A stretch of DNA of 54,948 bases from Acinetobacter schindleri CIP 107287 (lineage in GTDB: Bacteria; Pseudomonadota; Gammaproteobacteria; Pseudomonadales; Moraxellaceae), in contig NZ_KB849587.1 in NCBI RefSeq assembly GCF_000368625.1, positions 1 to 54,948 of the forward strand. Reading direction: 5' to 3'. Shown piece after piece: positions 10,061 through 19,164 of the stretch. The notes under the pieces are model-generated. The model ran no database searches and had not been told where the DNA came from. It saw nothing but the letters and a program-made list of their open reading frames with translations. Numbering within the stretch: position 1 is the stretch's first letter; every line of letters begins with the position of its first letter. The translations under genes and the position numbers were made by a program.

Positions 10061-10975
10061 ATGCGTCTTTTGCTCTGTCTAGTCGTAGTGGTATTACTAG
10101 TTGCAGGTTTTCTGCATCTACAGACCCAGTCTCATCCGCAGCTAAAATTCAACTCTCTGACTGACCGACTCACCCATCCTTTTGATACGCGCTTACGCTT
10201 TAAGGTGGATCAGGTTGACCCGGGTTTTGGACTGACCCGTGAAGAAGTGATTCAACTGGCACAAGAAGCCGTTGAGATCTGGCATAGTGGTACTGGCCGT
10301 GATGACCTGATGGTCTATGATGAAAATGCGCAGCTCAGCATCAAGCTCATTTATGATCACCGCCAGCAGGAATATGATGCACTGAAAAAAACCACACAGA
10401 AATTACTTCGCGATGAAGCCCAATATCAACGTCAGGCAGAAAACCTGACCGCCTCCCGAAATCATCTGGATCAGCAACAGCGTCAGCTGTTAGAGCAGCG
10501 CAATCTGCTACAACTCCAGTTCGAGCAACTCATGCTACGGCGCAATCAGCCGGGACTTTCTGCTCATCAACGTCAGCAGTTGCAACAGGAATTTAACGAG
10601 CTTCAATTCAGGTCAGAACGTTTCCAGCGTGAAGCAGAATATCTGCAGCAACAACAATTATCTTTTAATACTCAGATTTCCGCCTATCAAAGCAGTGTTC
10701 AGTCTCACCATAACAATATCAATCAGGCACAACAGCGCTTTCCGCCACGCCAGTTCCATAAAGGGATTTTTAAAGGCGATGAAATCCATATCTATCAGTT
10801 TGATGCGCAAGATGACTTGCGTCTAACACTGGCACATGAACTGGGTCATGCCTTGGGTTTATTGCATCATGGCGATGCTGAAGCACTGATGTATCCGGTA
10901 TTAGGTGAACAAAAGCTGGAAAATTTTGAACTGCGCCCGGCAGATAAGACTTTGCTTTATACACGTAAATCTTAA
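10061..10975 (+). CDS. Matrixin-like zinc metalloprotease with coiled-coil insert
   Basis: A 304-residue protein. Residues 1-20 form a hydrophobic signal or anchor. A region of about 80 residues follows, and then a long Gln/Arg/Glu coiled coil (about 105-225). The C-terminal catalytic motif HELGHALGLLH is at 259-269, with a Met-turn candidate in ALMYP (about 276-279). HExxHxxGxxH with a Met-turn is the metzincin signature, so a zinc peptidase acting outside the cytoplasm is inferred. The large coiled coil splits the usual matrixin fold and is odd. It follows the beta-lactamase by 69 bases, perhaps on the same transcript. Substrate unknown. Confidence 0.82.
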   Translation: MRLLLCLVVVVLLVAGFLHLQTQSHPQLKFNSLTDRLTHPFDTRLRFKVDQVDPGFGLTREEVIQLAQEAVEIWHSGTGRDDLMVYDENAQLSIKLIYDHRQQEYDALKKTTQKLLRDEAQYQRQAENLTASRNHLDQQQRQLLEQRNLLQLQFEQLMLRRNQPGLSAHQRQQLQQEFNELQFRSERFQREAEYLQQQQLSFNTQISAYQSSVQSHHNNINQAQQRFPPRQFHKGIFKGDEIHIYQFDAQDDLRLTLAHELGHALGLLHHGDAEALMYPVLGEQKLENFELRPADKTLLYTRKS

Positions 10976-11091
10976 GCAATTTAATTCCTTATAAGTTTTA
11001 TGTCTTTATTATCTTTTTGAACGACCATAGTCGATGATTTCATGTTATTGTGAGCATCTATCATTCACCAAAGCCCTCTGTGGAGATCGGC

Positions 11092-11457
11092 ATGAGTTAT
11101 TACCATATCCTGATTGAAGCCAATGATCATATCAGTACAATTGATGAAACTCGTGATATCGAAATCTTTGATATTGTAGAACTTCAGCCTTATTTACATG
11201 CGATTCTGCTCCCTTATTTCAATGAGCAGCTGATTGAACTTGAGGATGAAAATATTGCCTATCAAGACATTCTGCATTTGCAAGTAAAACAGACTCTATT
11301 GCCGATCAACGACCTGATTGAAGAAGAACAAAAACTGTTACCAAGTGATACCGACATTACCATCACAGCTTATGAGATTTTTAATAATCGTGAGCTGAGT
11401 CAGGATGTGACGACAGTGATCTTTGACCTGCTTGAAGCGGTGAAACTTGAGGCTTAA
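11092..11457 (+). CDS. Conserved small acidic protein of unknown function
   Basis: A 121-residue acidic protein starting MSYYHILIEAND. I chose ATG 11092 because GGAG lies just upstream; a GTG at 11050 would add 14 residues. No signal peptide, membrane segment or known motif is visible. The pattern of alternating hydrophobic and acidic residues suggests a small globular cytoplasmic fold. It stands between the metalloprotease and a terminator and converges on erpA. I do not recognise its family. Confidence 0.7.
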   Translation: MSYYHILIEANDHISTIDETRDIEIFDIVELQPYLHAILLPYFNEQLIELEDENIAYQDILHLQVKQTLLPINDLIEEEQKLLPSDTDITITAYEIFNNRELSQDVTTVIFDLLEAVKLEA

Positions 11458-11476
11458 CTATAAAAATAGCGTATAA

Positions 11477-11500
11477 AAAAGTCCTCATTTTGAGGACTTT
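11477..11500. terminator. Bidirectional intrinsic terminator
   Basis: GTCCTCA / TGAGGAC with A and T runs on both sides, between the convergent small acidic gene and erpA. Confidence 0.85.
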
Positions 11501-11531
11501 TGATTTCTATGGTCTAAATCTCAAATCATTT

Positions 11532-11867
11532 TTAGATCGAGAAAGATGAACCACAGCCACATGTAGTCGTAGCATTTGGGTTTTGTACCACAAAGCGAGA
11601 GCCTTCCAACCCTTCAATATAGTCAACGACTGAACCTACCAGGTACTGATAGCTGAGTGAGTCGACCAGCATCTTCACATCGCCGTTAATAAATTCTGCA
11701 TCATCTTCATTCTGGCTTTCAGCAAAGTTGAAGCCATAAGAGAAACCTGAACAGCCGCCACCAGTCACATAGACACGTAGCATAAGATCTTGGTTACCTT
11801 CACTGTCACGCAATTGGCGTACTTTATTGGCAGCATTGTCAGTCAGCACAAGTGCTTGAGCATTCAT
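11532..11867 (-). CDS. erpA: Iron-sulfur cluster insertion protein ErpA
   Basis: A 111-residue A-type Fe-S carrier. The three cluster-binding cysteines are in GGGCSGFSY (Cys39) and [11 protein letters not shown] (Cys103, Cys105). It passes Fe-S clusters to client enzymes in the cytoplasm. The A-type family is certain; ErpA rather than IscA or SufA is chosen from the overall sequence and its isolated position, with no isc or suf genes nearby. The ATG follows GAGGAATCCATC. Just upstream lies a nested dyad that probably ends the neighbouring upstream gene and overlaps the likely erpA promoter. Confidence 0.92.
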   Translation of the reverse strand: MNAQALVLTDNAANKVRQLRDSEGNQDLMLRVYVTGGGCSGFSYGFNFAESQNEDDAEFINGDVKMLVDSLSYQYLVGSVVDYIEGLEGSRFVVQNPNATTTCGCGSSFSI

Positions 11868-11900
11868 GATGGATTCCTCTGTTCGGTTCGGGCATCTTTA

Positions 11901-11946
11901 AAAAGAAAAGACCATATTTCAAGTATAGCATACTCAATATATGGTC
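11901..11946 (-). terminator. Nested-dyad hairpin, probable terminator
   Basis: On the minus strand GACCATAT and ATATGGTC enclose a second dyad AGTAT-GCT-ATACT. TTTTCTTTTT follows. It sits 38 bases after the stop of the solute-binding gene and about 43 bases before erpA. Confidence 0.65.
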
Positions 11947-11983
11947 AGTCTTTGTAAATTAAAGCTTAATCAGAGTAAATTTA

Positions 11984-12997
11984 TCAGGATTGTTTATAAT
12001 TTTCATCCTGTAGTGCACACTCAAAGTTTTTCGGGTCCTGCTTACAGCGGAACTGCCATAACAGCTTCATCATACGTTTGTCATAAATACCGCGCTTCGT
12101 CAGATCAATCCGCGCTTCACGCATCATTTTCTGATAACCGGGTTTGTCTGCTGCTGGAATATCCATCCAGTATTTAGAGGGAATATCAGCTTTCATTTTA
12201 CCTAAAATTCCGAAAGCGCGTGGCAACTCCCCTTTCACCCATTCACGTGATTTTTGCCCAAAACCTGCCGGGAATTTATCTGGACGGATGATGATATTGC
12301 CTGTCACCTGTAAAATCGGATAATTCACAATCGCACCTTTGCTACCTAGACCTTTATGCAGCTCTAAGGGTTTGAATACGGCAGCAGGTGCGCCAATGAT
12401 ATCAACCTGACCATTGTTAAACTTGGCACCGAAGTTGGTGACATCAGCGCTGACCGCCTGTGCACCTACCTGTTGCACCATGATTTTTTGCGCTTCGTCA
12501 TAATCCAGTACAGCAATTTTTTTGCCTGCTGCTTTAGCTACGGTATTAATACTGCGGTCATTGACCAGCAGGAAAGCATCACCCACTGGAATGACTCCGG
12601 CGACTTCATATTTGCCTTGTAACATATATTTGGCAAAAGTCTTGCTTGCCAGTCCTTGCATCACTTTAACTGCCAGATTCAGATCTGGGATCGCACCAAT
12701 AGCATCCAGTGAACCGGTAAAATTATTGAACTGGCGTCCGCGCATCCCTGTGACGCTAATACCATCACATTTCCCGGCTTTAAAATCTTCTGCAACCACA
12801 GCTTCATTGGTATTTACCCGCAGCTCGATATTTGCACCCCAGTTTTTTGCAGCCAGCTGATAATCTTTCATCACAGCGTACACATCGCCATTCTTACCGA
12901 CCAGATCAAATACACAGATGATTTGCTTCGCCTGTACTGTACCGGACGCTGCGACCATGCCTGTACCAAGTGCGAACACCTTCAACCAAGTTTTCAT
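11984..12997 (-). CDS. Periplasmic solute-binding-like protein, paralogue 1
   Basis: A 337-residue protein with a signal peptide (cleavage after about VQA-23). The mature part starts with IICVFDLVGKNGD. Four cysteines are shared by all three neighbouring paralogues: in CVFD, GKCDG, the FRCK region and FEC near the C-terminus. This suggests conserved disulfides in the periplasm. The VGDAFLLVND and DVTNFGAKFNNGQVDIIGAPA segments look like a periplasmic binding-protein fold. I believe this is the family labelled putative solute-binding protein (DUF6091) in Acinetobacter, but I cannot check it. No permease gene is nearby. The ATG follows AAGGAATAA. Confidence 0.72.
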   Translation of the reverse strand: MKTWLKVFALGTGMVAASGTVQAKQIICVFDLVGKNGDVYAVMKDYQLAAKNWGANIELRVNTNEAVVAEDFKAGKCDGISVTGMRGRQFNNFTGSLDAIGAIPDLNLAVKVMQGLASKTFAKYMLQGKYEVAGVIPVGDAFLLVNDRSINTVAKAAGKKIAVLDYDEAQKIMVQQVGAQAVSADVTNFGAKFNNGQVDIIGAPAAVFKPLELHKGLGSKGAIVNYPILQVTGNIIIRPDKFPAGFGQKSREWVKGELPRAFGILGKMKADIPSKYWMDIPAADKPGYQKMMREARIDLTKRGIYDKRMMKLLWQFRCKQDPKNFECALQDENYKQS

Positions 12998-13142
12998 ATT
13001 TTATTCCTTAAAAAATTGTTTTTGTTTTCTCAGGACTGCTGCATATCATTGTTTTTATGAGAAAGATGACAGCATGACTGATATTCATTCTAATCATTTT
13101 CAAGTCGCAGGCAATGGCAAAGTTGCCTGCCTTAACATAAAG

Positions 13143-13169
13143 AAAGCCTGGAATTTTCCAGGCTTTTTT
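13143..13169. terminator. Intrinsic terminator between solute-binding paralogues
   Basis: AAAGCCTGGAA / TTCCAGGCTT with T-rich flanks. It ends the minus-strand paralogue 2 before paralogue 1, so the paralogues are probably separate transcripts. Confidence 0.75.
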
Positions 13170-13184
13170 CCTTTTAAAATCAGT

Positions 13185-14195
13185 TTATTCACCCGGCAGT
13201 GAACATTCGAAGTTTGCCTTATCGACAGAACAACGAGCACGTTTCAGTACACTCATCATAGAAGCATCATAGATTCCCCGCTTGGTCATATCCATACGAC
13301 CATCACGAAGCATTTTTTGATATTTGGTCTTGTCTTCTGCACTCAGGTTCATTTTATATTTGGCTGGAATACCGGCTTCTAAACGGTTGATCATCGCCAT
13401 GCTCTTTGGCAAGTTCTTAACAAACCAATCACGTGATTTCTGTCCAAAACCTGCCGGGAAGCTTTCAGGACGGATCACAAAGTCTGAAGTGACATGCAGC
13501 ACCGGGAAGTTAAACATCGCGCCACTATTACCCAAGCCTTTATAGATTTCTAGCGGCTTATAAGCATAAGCAGGTGCACCTACCATATCTACCTGACCAT
13601 TATTAAACTTGGCCACAAAGTTGGATACATCAGACACGACTGCTTGGGCACCTACACGCTGCACCATGATTTTTTGTGCATCGTCATAGCCCAGTACAGC
13701 AAACTTTTTACCGGCGGCTTTTTCAATCGAGTTGATGTTTTTGTCACGCACAAAGATAAAAGCCGAGCCCAATGGTGCAATACCGGCAATTTCATATTTT
13801 TTGCCGCCTAAATTACTGACCATCTTGGCAGCATTACGTTTATCCAAAGCAAAGGTAATGGCACGCTGTGCAATCGCATTGCTTGGCACGCCGCCTAGCG
13901 CATCAATAGAGCCAGCAAATTTATTGTATTGACGTGCACGCATCGCCGTCATAAATACGCCGTCACATTTACCCGCTTTAAAGTCATTATCTGCAACTGC
14001 TTCATCCTGACGGGCAATTAGATTAATTTCTGCCCCCCATGATTTTGCTGCCAGTGCCCATTCCTGAGCCATCTGAAAAGACTCACCAGATTTGCCCAGT
14101 AAGTCGAAAACACAGATATCGACTTTTTTCGCTTGCGCTGTACCTGCGAAACTAACGGCAGAAAACGCCGCCAATGCTAGAAGTGTTTTTTTCAT
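13185..14195 (-). CDS. Periplasmic solute-binding-like protein, paralogue 2
   Basis: A 336-residue protein from ATG 14195, chosen because AAGGAT precedes it and it opens with a clean signal peptide (MKKTLL to TAQA). An upstream in-frame start would bury that signal. The mature part starts KKVDICVFDLLGKSGES. It keeps the same four cysteines and block order as its neighbours and is visibly closer to paralogue 3 than to paralogue 1 (shared DLLGKSGES, FAGSIDA(L/I)GGVPSN, the C-terminal (F)ECSLxGE). A role in binding a solute in the periplasm is inferred from the fold pattern only. Confidence 0.72.
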   Translation of the reverse strand: MKKTLLALAAFSAVSFAGTAQAKKVDICVFDLLGKSGESFQMAQEWALAAKSWGAEINLIARQDEAVADNDFKAGKCDGVFMTAMRARQYNKFAGSIDALGGVPSNAIAQRAITFALDKRNAAKMVSNLGGKKYEIAGIAPLGSAFIFVRDKNINSIEKAAGKKFAVLGYDDAQKIMVQRVGAQAVVSDVSNFVAKFNNGQVDMVGAPAYAYKPLEIYKGLGNSGAMFNFPVLHVTSDFVIRPESFPAGFGQKSRDWFVKNLPKSMAMINRLEAGIPAKYKMNLSAEDKTKYQKMLRDGRMDMTKRGIYDASMMSVLKRARCSVDKANFECSLPGE

Positions 14196-14449
14196 TCTAA
14201 TAATCCTTGCAAAATCTTGTTCTTCGATGGAGTTTCCATACTTGTGACAAATATTAGCAAGTTTCTTTAAAAAAAATAGAGTATTTACTCCATTATATTT
14301 AGGGAGTTTGTCCCCTATTATCAAAATGTGTCCCGTATTCACATTTTAGATATAAGGAAATCTATAGATATCAATTTTTTAGCGATTTATTTAAAATCCT
14401 AAAAACTTACATTTTTTTAATTCAATTTACAAACAAATACATTAGAGCA

Positions 14450-15454
14450 CTATTCTCCGCCTAATGAGCATTCAAAATTGGTACGTTCTACCGTACAACG
14501 CGCACGTTTCAATACCCGCATCATATTTGGGTCATAGATGCCCTGATTAGTCAGATCAATCCGGCCATCTCGGAGAATTTTCTGGTAACTGGTATAGTCC
14601 TCACGACTTAAATTTAGCGTATATTTAGCTGGAATTTCTGCTTCCATACGCTTAACAGTAGCAATGGTTTTTGGTAACTGTTTAATGAACCAGGCACGTG
14701 ATTGTGTTGCAAACTTATCCGGAAATTTATTTGGCCGAATAATTAAATCTGCCGTCACATTTACTACAGGAAACTTGATCATTGCACCTTTATTCCCCAA
14801 GCCCTTAGACAGTTCTAGCGGCTTAAAAGCATAAGCAGGTGCAGCCACAATATCGACTTCGCCCTGATTAAAACGGCGAATAAAATTAGAAATTTCCGAC
14901 ATAACTGGCACAGCTTCAATCCTATTTACCATGACTTTTTGTGCATAGTCATAATGCAAAACTGCAAATTTCTTATCTTTAACCTGTTCAATCTTGTTTA
15001 TGGCACGATCCCGTACAAAAATATATGCCGTACCAATTTGCACAATTCCGGCAACTTCAAACTTGTCTTTGCCAATGGTAGACACCAGACGTTTGGCATT
15101 ACGCTGATCCAGTACATAGCTAATGGCTTTCATGGCGATATCATTGCTAGGCACACCGCCAATAGCATCAATTGAACCGGCAAATTTGTTATAGGCCCGG
15201 GCACGCATGGAGGTCATAAACAGTCCATCACATTTGCCTGCTTTAAAGTCCTGATCGACTTTGGCTTCATCCTGATAAGCAAGCAGTTGTACTTCAGTCC
15301 CCCATTGCTTGCTCACTAACTGCCATTCTTCTAGTAACTTGTAAGATTCACCAGACTTGCCCAATAAATCAAAGACGCAAATGTCTACCTTGGCAAAACT
15401 CATATTTGAGGCAAGTACAGTCAAGGCAGTTAAAATCAAAGATCCTTTCTTCAT
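14450..15454 (-). CDS. Periplasmic solute-binding-like protein, paralogue 3
   Basis: A 334-residue protein with a signal peptide (MKKGSL to SFA). The mature part starts KVDICVFDLLGKSGESY. The same four-cysteine pattern is present and it ends in FECSLGGE like paralogue 2. It is separated from paralogue 2 by about 250 AT-rich bases without a gene. A 12-bp perfect inverted repeat lies about 95 bases upstream of its start and may be an operator. Function unknown; the tandem triplication suggests that either dosage or divergent specificity was selected. Confidence 0.72.
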   Translation of the reverse strand: MKKGSLILTALTVLASNMSFAKVDICVFDLLGKSGESYKLLEEWQLVSKQWGTEVQLLAYQDEAKVDQDFKAGKCDGLFMTSMRARAYNKFAGSIDAIGGVPSNDIAMKAISYVLDQRNAKRLVSTIGKDKFEVAGIVQIGTAYIFVRDRAINKIEQVKDKKFAVLHYDYAQKVMVNRIEAVPVMSEISNFIRRFNQGEVDIVAAPAYAFKPLELSKGLGNKGAMIKFPVVNVTADLIIRPNKFPDKFATQSRAWFIKQLPKTIATVKRMEAEIPAKYTLNLSREDYTSYQKILRDGRIDLTNQGIYDPNMMRVLKRARCTVERTNFECSLGGE

Positions 15455-15547
15455 TTTGCTCTACTCTATTTATTCTTGGTTATTTTTTACTAAAATTTAT
15501 ATTTCAGTATCATCTTGTTTTGTCATTAAAAACACCTGTTCTATTTA

Positions 15548-15577
15548 AACATAGATTCAAAAATATGAATCTATGTT
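15548..15577. repeat. Perfect 12-bp inverted repeat between divergent genes
   Basis: AACATAGATTCA and TGAATCTATGTT around a six-base A-rich spacer. No T-run follows, so it is more like an operator for the divergent paralogue 3 and ABC-F genes than a terminator. Confidence 0.55.
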
Positions 15578-15684
15578 ATGGATGAAGTGCAGGATCCTGT
15601 GAATTCTCCAGCAAGATTTTTTTATTTTGATGGGCTTTCCTTTAGAATAGCGCCATTCTTCTTGTCGAATGTCAGTACAGTTCC

Positions 15685-17619
15685 ATGATTCAGTTAGATC
15701 AGTTAACCATACGCCGCGGTGGACGCATCCTTTTCCAGAAAGCCTCCATGCAATTGCATCCTGGATGGAAAATTGGCCTGACCGGTGTCAATGGAGCCGG
15801 TAAGTCGACCCTATTTTCAGCACTCTTGGGTGGGATTGAATCTGACAGTGGTTCCCTGACCCGTCCTGCAGTCTGGACTGTGGCGCATATGGCCCAGGAA
15901 ATCAAAGCCTTGAATATGAAGGCGATTGATTTTGTCCTGTCTGGCGATGAGGAATACTGGGATATCCAACAAAAGCTGAATCATCCTGAACAGCTGGATG
16001 ATGCTGAACTGGCACGCCTCTATGGCCGCTTTGACGAAATTTCCGGTTATGTGGCACCCTCTAAGGCTTCACAGCTGATGGCAGGTTTGGGCTTTATGGA
16101 TTATCAATCCGAGCTGGATGTTGCCAGTTTTTCGGGGGGATGGCGTATGCGTCTGAATCTGGCGCGTACCTTGATGAGCCGTTCTGATCTGTTATTACTG
16201 GATGAACCGACCAACCATTTAGATTTAGATGCGATTCTTTGGCTAGAAGATTGGCTCAAAGCCTATGAAGGCACCTTGGTGCTGATTTCACATGACCGCG
16301 ATTTCCTGGATGCCATTACCGATCATATTTTACATATCGAAAATCAGGAACTGACACTTTATACCGGTAATTACTCGACTTTTGAGCGTACCCGTAGCGA
16401 ACGTCTAGCACAGCAGCAACAAGCCTATGAAAAGCAGCTTGAAGTGCGTGCCCATCTGCAAAAATTTATTGACCGTTTTAAGGCCAAAGCCACCAAGGCA
16501 AAACAGGCCCAGAGCCGAATCAAGCAACTGGAGCGTATGCAGGAACTCTCTGTTGCGCATGTAGATACGCCGTTTACTTTCAGCTTCCGTGAACCAACCA
16601 AAATGAGTTCACCATTACTACAACTGGAAAATGCCGATATCGGTTATGGCGATAAGCTGATTGTGCGTAATGTCAGCCTGCAAATTACTCCAAATAGCCG
16701 TATTGGTCTGCTGGGGATGAATGGTGCTGGTAAATCGACTCTGATTAAATCTCTCGTCGGTGATTTAGCTTTAATTAAAGGTCTTCGTAAAGACTCAGAA
16801 TTGTTAAATATTGGCTACTTTGCCCAGCACCAGATGGATGCACTGGATGGTAGCGCCAGCCCGATGTTGCAGCTGGCACGTATCGCTGATCCTAAAATCA
16901 GTGAGGCCAGCTTGCGTTCTTTCCTCGGCAGCTTCGGCTTTAGCGGCGAACGCATGGATACACCAAGTGAAAGTTTCTCGGGTGGTGAACGTGCCCGTTT
17001 AGCACTTGCATTAATCGTATGGCAGCGTCCAAACGTGCTGATTCTGGATGAACCAACCAACCATCTGGATCTGGATATGCGTCATGCTTTAACGATGGCA
17101 CTACAAGATTTCGAGGGTGCTGTCGTGCTGGTTTCGCATGAACGTCAGCTGATCGCCAGTGTCTGTGATGAGCTGCTGTTAGTTCATAACGGCAAATGTA
17201 CTGAATTTGATGGTGATCTGGTGGCTTATGCCGAGTGGTTACGTCAGGCACGTGCAGAATTATTAAAAAATGCGCCTAAAACTGCTGAAGTGATGAAAAC
17301 ACAGCAAGCTGAAGCGAAACCTGTACCAAGTAAAATGGATAAAGAAGCCCAACGCAAGGAGGCTGCTCGCCAACGTGAGCAGACTCGGCCGATTCGCAAA
17401 AATATTGAAAAATGTGAAAGCCAGATCGGAAAGTTGCAGCCAAAACTGGCTGCAATTGAAGAAAAGCTGGCAGATACTGGTCTGTATGATGCAGCGCGTA
17501 AGGATGAATTGCTTAAGCTCATGAATGAGCAGACTGAACTGAAAGCACAACTGGAAACTGCTGAAGAACAGATGCTGGAACTGATGATGGAATTAGAGGA
17601 ACTGGAACAGTCTTTCTAG
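15685..17619 (+). CDS. yheS: ABC-F ATPase, YheS type
   Basis: A 644-residue soluble protein with two ABC ATPase domains and no membrane segment. Domain 1 has Walker A GVNGAGKST (about 34-42), signature SFSGG and DEPTNHLD. Domain 2 has GMNGAGKST (about 346-354), SFSGGERARL and DEPTNHLD. An arginine/lysine-rich linker lies between them, and a C-terminal coiled coil covers about 540-644. ABC-F proteins bind the ribosomal E site and modulate stalled or special translation. The N-terminus IxRGGRxLF and the length match E. coli YheS better than Uup or EttA. The ribosome binding site is weak. Confidence 0.9.
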   Translation: MIQLDQLTIRRGGRILFQKASMQLHPGWKIGLTGVNGAGKSTLFSALLGGIESDSGSLTRPAVWTVAHMAQEIKALNMKAIDFVLSGDEEYWDIQQKLNHPEQLDDAELARLYGRFDEISGYVAPSKASQLMAGLGFMDYQSELDVASFSGGWRMRLNLARTLMSRSDLLLLDEPTNHLDLDAILWLEDWLKAYEGTLVLISHDRDFLDAITDHILHIENQELTLYTGNYSTFERTRSERLAQQQQAYEKQLEVRAHLQKFIDRFKAKATKAKQAQSRIKQLERMQELSVAHVDTPFTFSFREPTKMSSPLLQLENADIGYGDKLIVRNVSLQITPNSRIGLLGMNGAGKSTLIKSLVGDLALIKGLRKDSELLNIGYFAQHQMDALDGSASPMLQLARIADPKISEASLRSFLGSFGFSGERMDTPSESFSGGERARLALALIVWQRPNVLILDEPTNHLDLDMRHALTMALQDFEGAVVLVSHERQLIASVCDELLLVHNGKCTEFDGDLVAYAEWLRQARAELLKNAPKTAEVMKTQQAEAKPVPSKMDKEAQRKEAARQREQTRPIRKNIEKCESQIGKLQPKLAAIEEKLADTGLYDAARKDELLKLMNEQTELKAQLETAEEQMLELMMELEELEQSF

Positions 17620-17958
17620 GAAAGCTAATTTTAATATTTGTTTAAAGCTTCAAGGATCATTAACTATAGTTACTGATCCTTTTTTTATGGGTTTATATTT
17701 TCTCTGCTATTAGTAAATCTTTTCTCTTACCTATTTTCCTACACTTCTCAGCTTGATTAATCATTTACTCGATTTTTGACATATTTTGTAGTGAATTACG
17801 CAAGTACTATATAAGTTTATTTTTTAAACACTCGGCTTCCTTATTTCATACATTAATTTACAGCTCTAGGTCAGGTTATAAGGCTCTAATAAAAAGGCTT
17901 TTTAATAATCAGTAGCCTTATTTGAGACTATTTATGTTGAACTAGAGAGGAAATCCGC
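17620..17958. other. Gap between ABC-F and dehydrogenase genes, no gene seen
   Basis: Holds the ABC-F terminator and then AT-rich DNA. ATAAGGCT (17878-17885) and AGCCTTAT (17914-17921) form an inverted repeat just upstream of the dehydrogenase. It could be a leader hairpin or operator, but nothing more can be said. Confidence 0.5.
17652..17686 (+). terminator. Intrinsic terminator of the ABC-F gene
   Basis: AAGGATCATTAAC pairs with GTTACTGATCCTT except at two internal positions. Seven T follow. Confidence 0.8.
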
Positions 17959-19122
17959 ATGCGTGCTCTTACCTATCATGGTGCTCGGGATGTACGAGTT
18001 GAATCTGTTCCAGATCCAGTGATTCAGGAACCAGATGACGTTATTTTAAGGGTGACAGCCACCGCTATCTGTGGCTCAGATCTACATCTATACCGGGGTA
18101 AAATCCCGGCCACTGAAGACGGTGATATTTTCGGCCATGAATTTATGGGAGTTGTAGAAGAAGTCGGCCCTGCAGTGACAGAAGTCAAAAAAGGTGACCG
18201 GGTGATCATTCCCTTTGTCATTGCATGCGGTCACTGTTTTTTCTGTGAACATGAACTCATGGCTGCCTGTGAAAATACCAATACGGGTCGTGGTGCGATC
18301 CTGAATAAAAAACAGATTCCACCAGGAGCGGCCTTGTTTGGCTTTAGCCACCTGTATGGTGGTGTTCCGGGTGGTCAGGCTGAATATGTGCGAATTCCCA
18401 AAGGTAATGTCGGACCATTTAAGGTTCCCGGCTCTTTGCCTGATGAAAAAGTATTATTCCTGACCGATATTCTGCCAACAGCCTGGCAGGCAGTAACCAA
18501 TGCTCAAGTCACCCGTGGTTCTACAGTGGCGATTTATGGTGCAGGTCCAGTCGGTCTGTTATCTGCAGCTTGTGCACGAATGCTCGGTGCCGAACAGATC
18601 TTCATGGTCGACCATCACCCTTATCGCTTGCGATTTGCTCATCAAACCTATGGGGTCATTCCGGTCAACTTTGATGAAGTCGATGCAGCTGAATTTATTA
18701 TTCAAAATACAGCAGGTTATCGTGGTGTTGACGCGGTTATTGATGCCGTTGGTTTCGAAGCCAAAGGCAGTGTTCTGGAAACCGTAATGACCAACCTGAA
18801 ATTAGAAGGTTCGAGTGGTTCAGCGCTCAGACAATGTATTGCAGCAGTCCGCCGCGGCGGTGTGGTGAGTGTACCGGGGGTTTATGCCGGTCCAATTCAT
18901 GGCTTCTTGTTTGGTGATGCCTTTGACAAAGGTTTGACCTTCAAAATGGGACAAACCCATGTGCATAAATACTTGCCGCAGTTGCTCGAACATATCGAAA
19001 ATGGAGATCTGTCTCCAGATGTGATTATTACCCATCGCATGAAATTGGAAGATGCTGCGGAAGGTTACCGTATTTTTGATAAAAAGGAAGAAGACTGTCG
19101 TAAAGTCATTCTGACACCGTAA
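17959..19122 (+). CDS. Zinc-dependent alcohol dehydrogenase (MDR family, formaldehyde-dehydrogenase-like)
   Basis: A 387-residue medium-chain dehydrogenase. The catalytic zinc ligands are in ICGSDLH (Cys at about 38) and GHEF (His-Glu at about 60). The structural zinc loop [15 protein letters not shown] (about 91-105) has all four cysteines. The Rossmann motif GAGPVGL is at about 194-200. It would oxidise an alcohol or aldehyde adduct with NAD(P) in the cytoplasm. The long form, with an insertion after the structural zinc, resembles glutathione-independent formaldehyde dehydrogenases, but the substrate is not certain. It has a strong ribosome binding site (AGAGAGGAAA) and its own terminator. 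Confidence 0.87.
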   Translation: MRALTYHGARDVRVESVPDPVIQEPDDVILRVTATAICGSDLHLYRGKIPATEDGDIFGHEFMGVVEEVGPAVTEVKKGDRVIIPFVIACGHCFFCEHELMAACENTNTGRGAILNKKQIPPGAALFGFSHLYGGVPGGQAEYVRIPKGNVGPFKVPGSLPDEKVLFLTDILPTAWQAVTNAQVTRGSTVAIYGAGPVGLLSAACARMLGAEQIFMVDHHPYRLRFAHQTYGVIPVNFDEVDAAEFIIQNTAGYRGVDAVIDAVGFEAKGSVLETVMTNLKLEGSSGSALRQCIAAVRRGGVVSVPGVYAGPIHGFLFGDAFDKGLTFKMGQTHVHKYLPQLLEHIENGDLSPDVIITHRMKLEDAAEGYRIFDKKEEDCRKVILTP

Positions 19123-19137
19123 ATGTACTAAAAGAAT

Positions 19138-19164
19138 AAAAAGCGCCTTCTAGGCGCTTTTTAT
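19138..19164 (+). terminator. Intrinsic terminator
   Basis: AAAAAGCGCC / GGCGCTTTTT just after the dehydrogenase gene. Confidence 0.9.

Noticed and set aside
11901..11960. An IscR-type binding site upstream of erpA
   Set aside because: The match to the remembered consensus is poor, and the dyad is better explained as a terminator overlapping a promoter.
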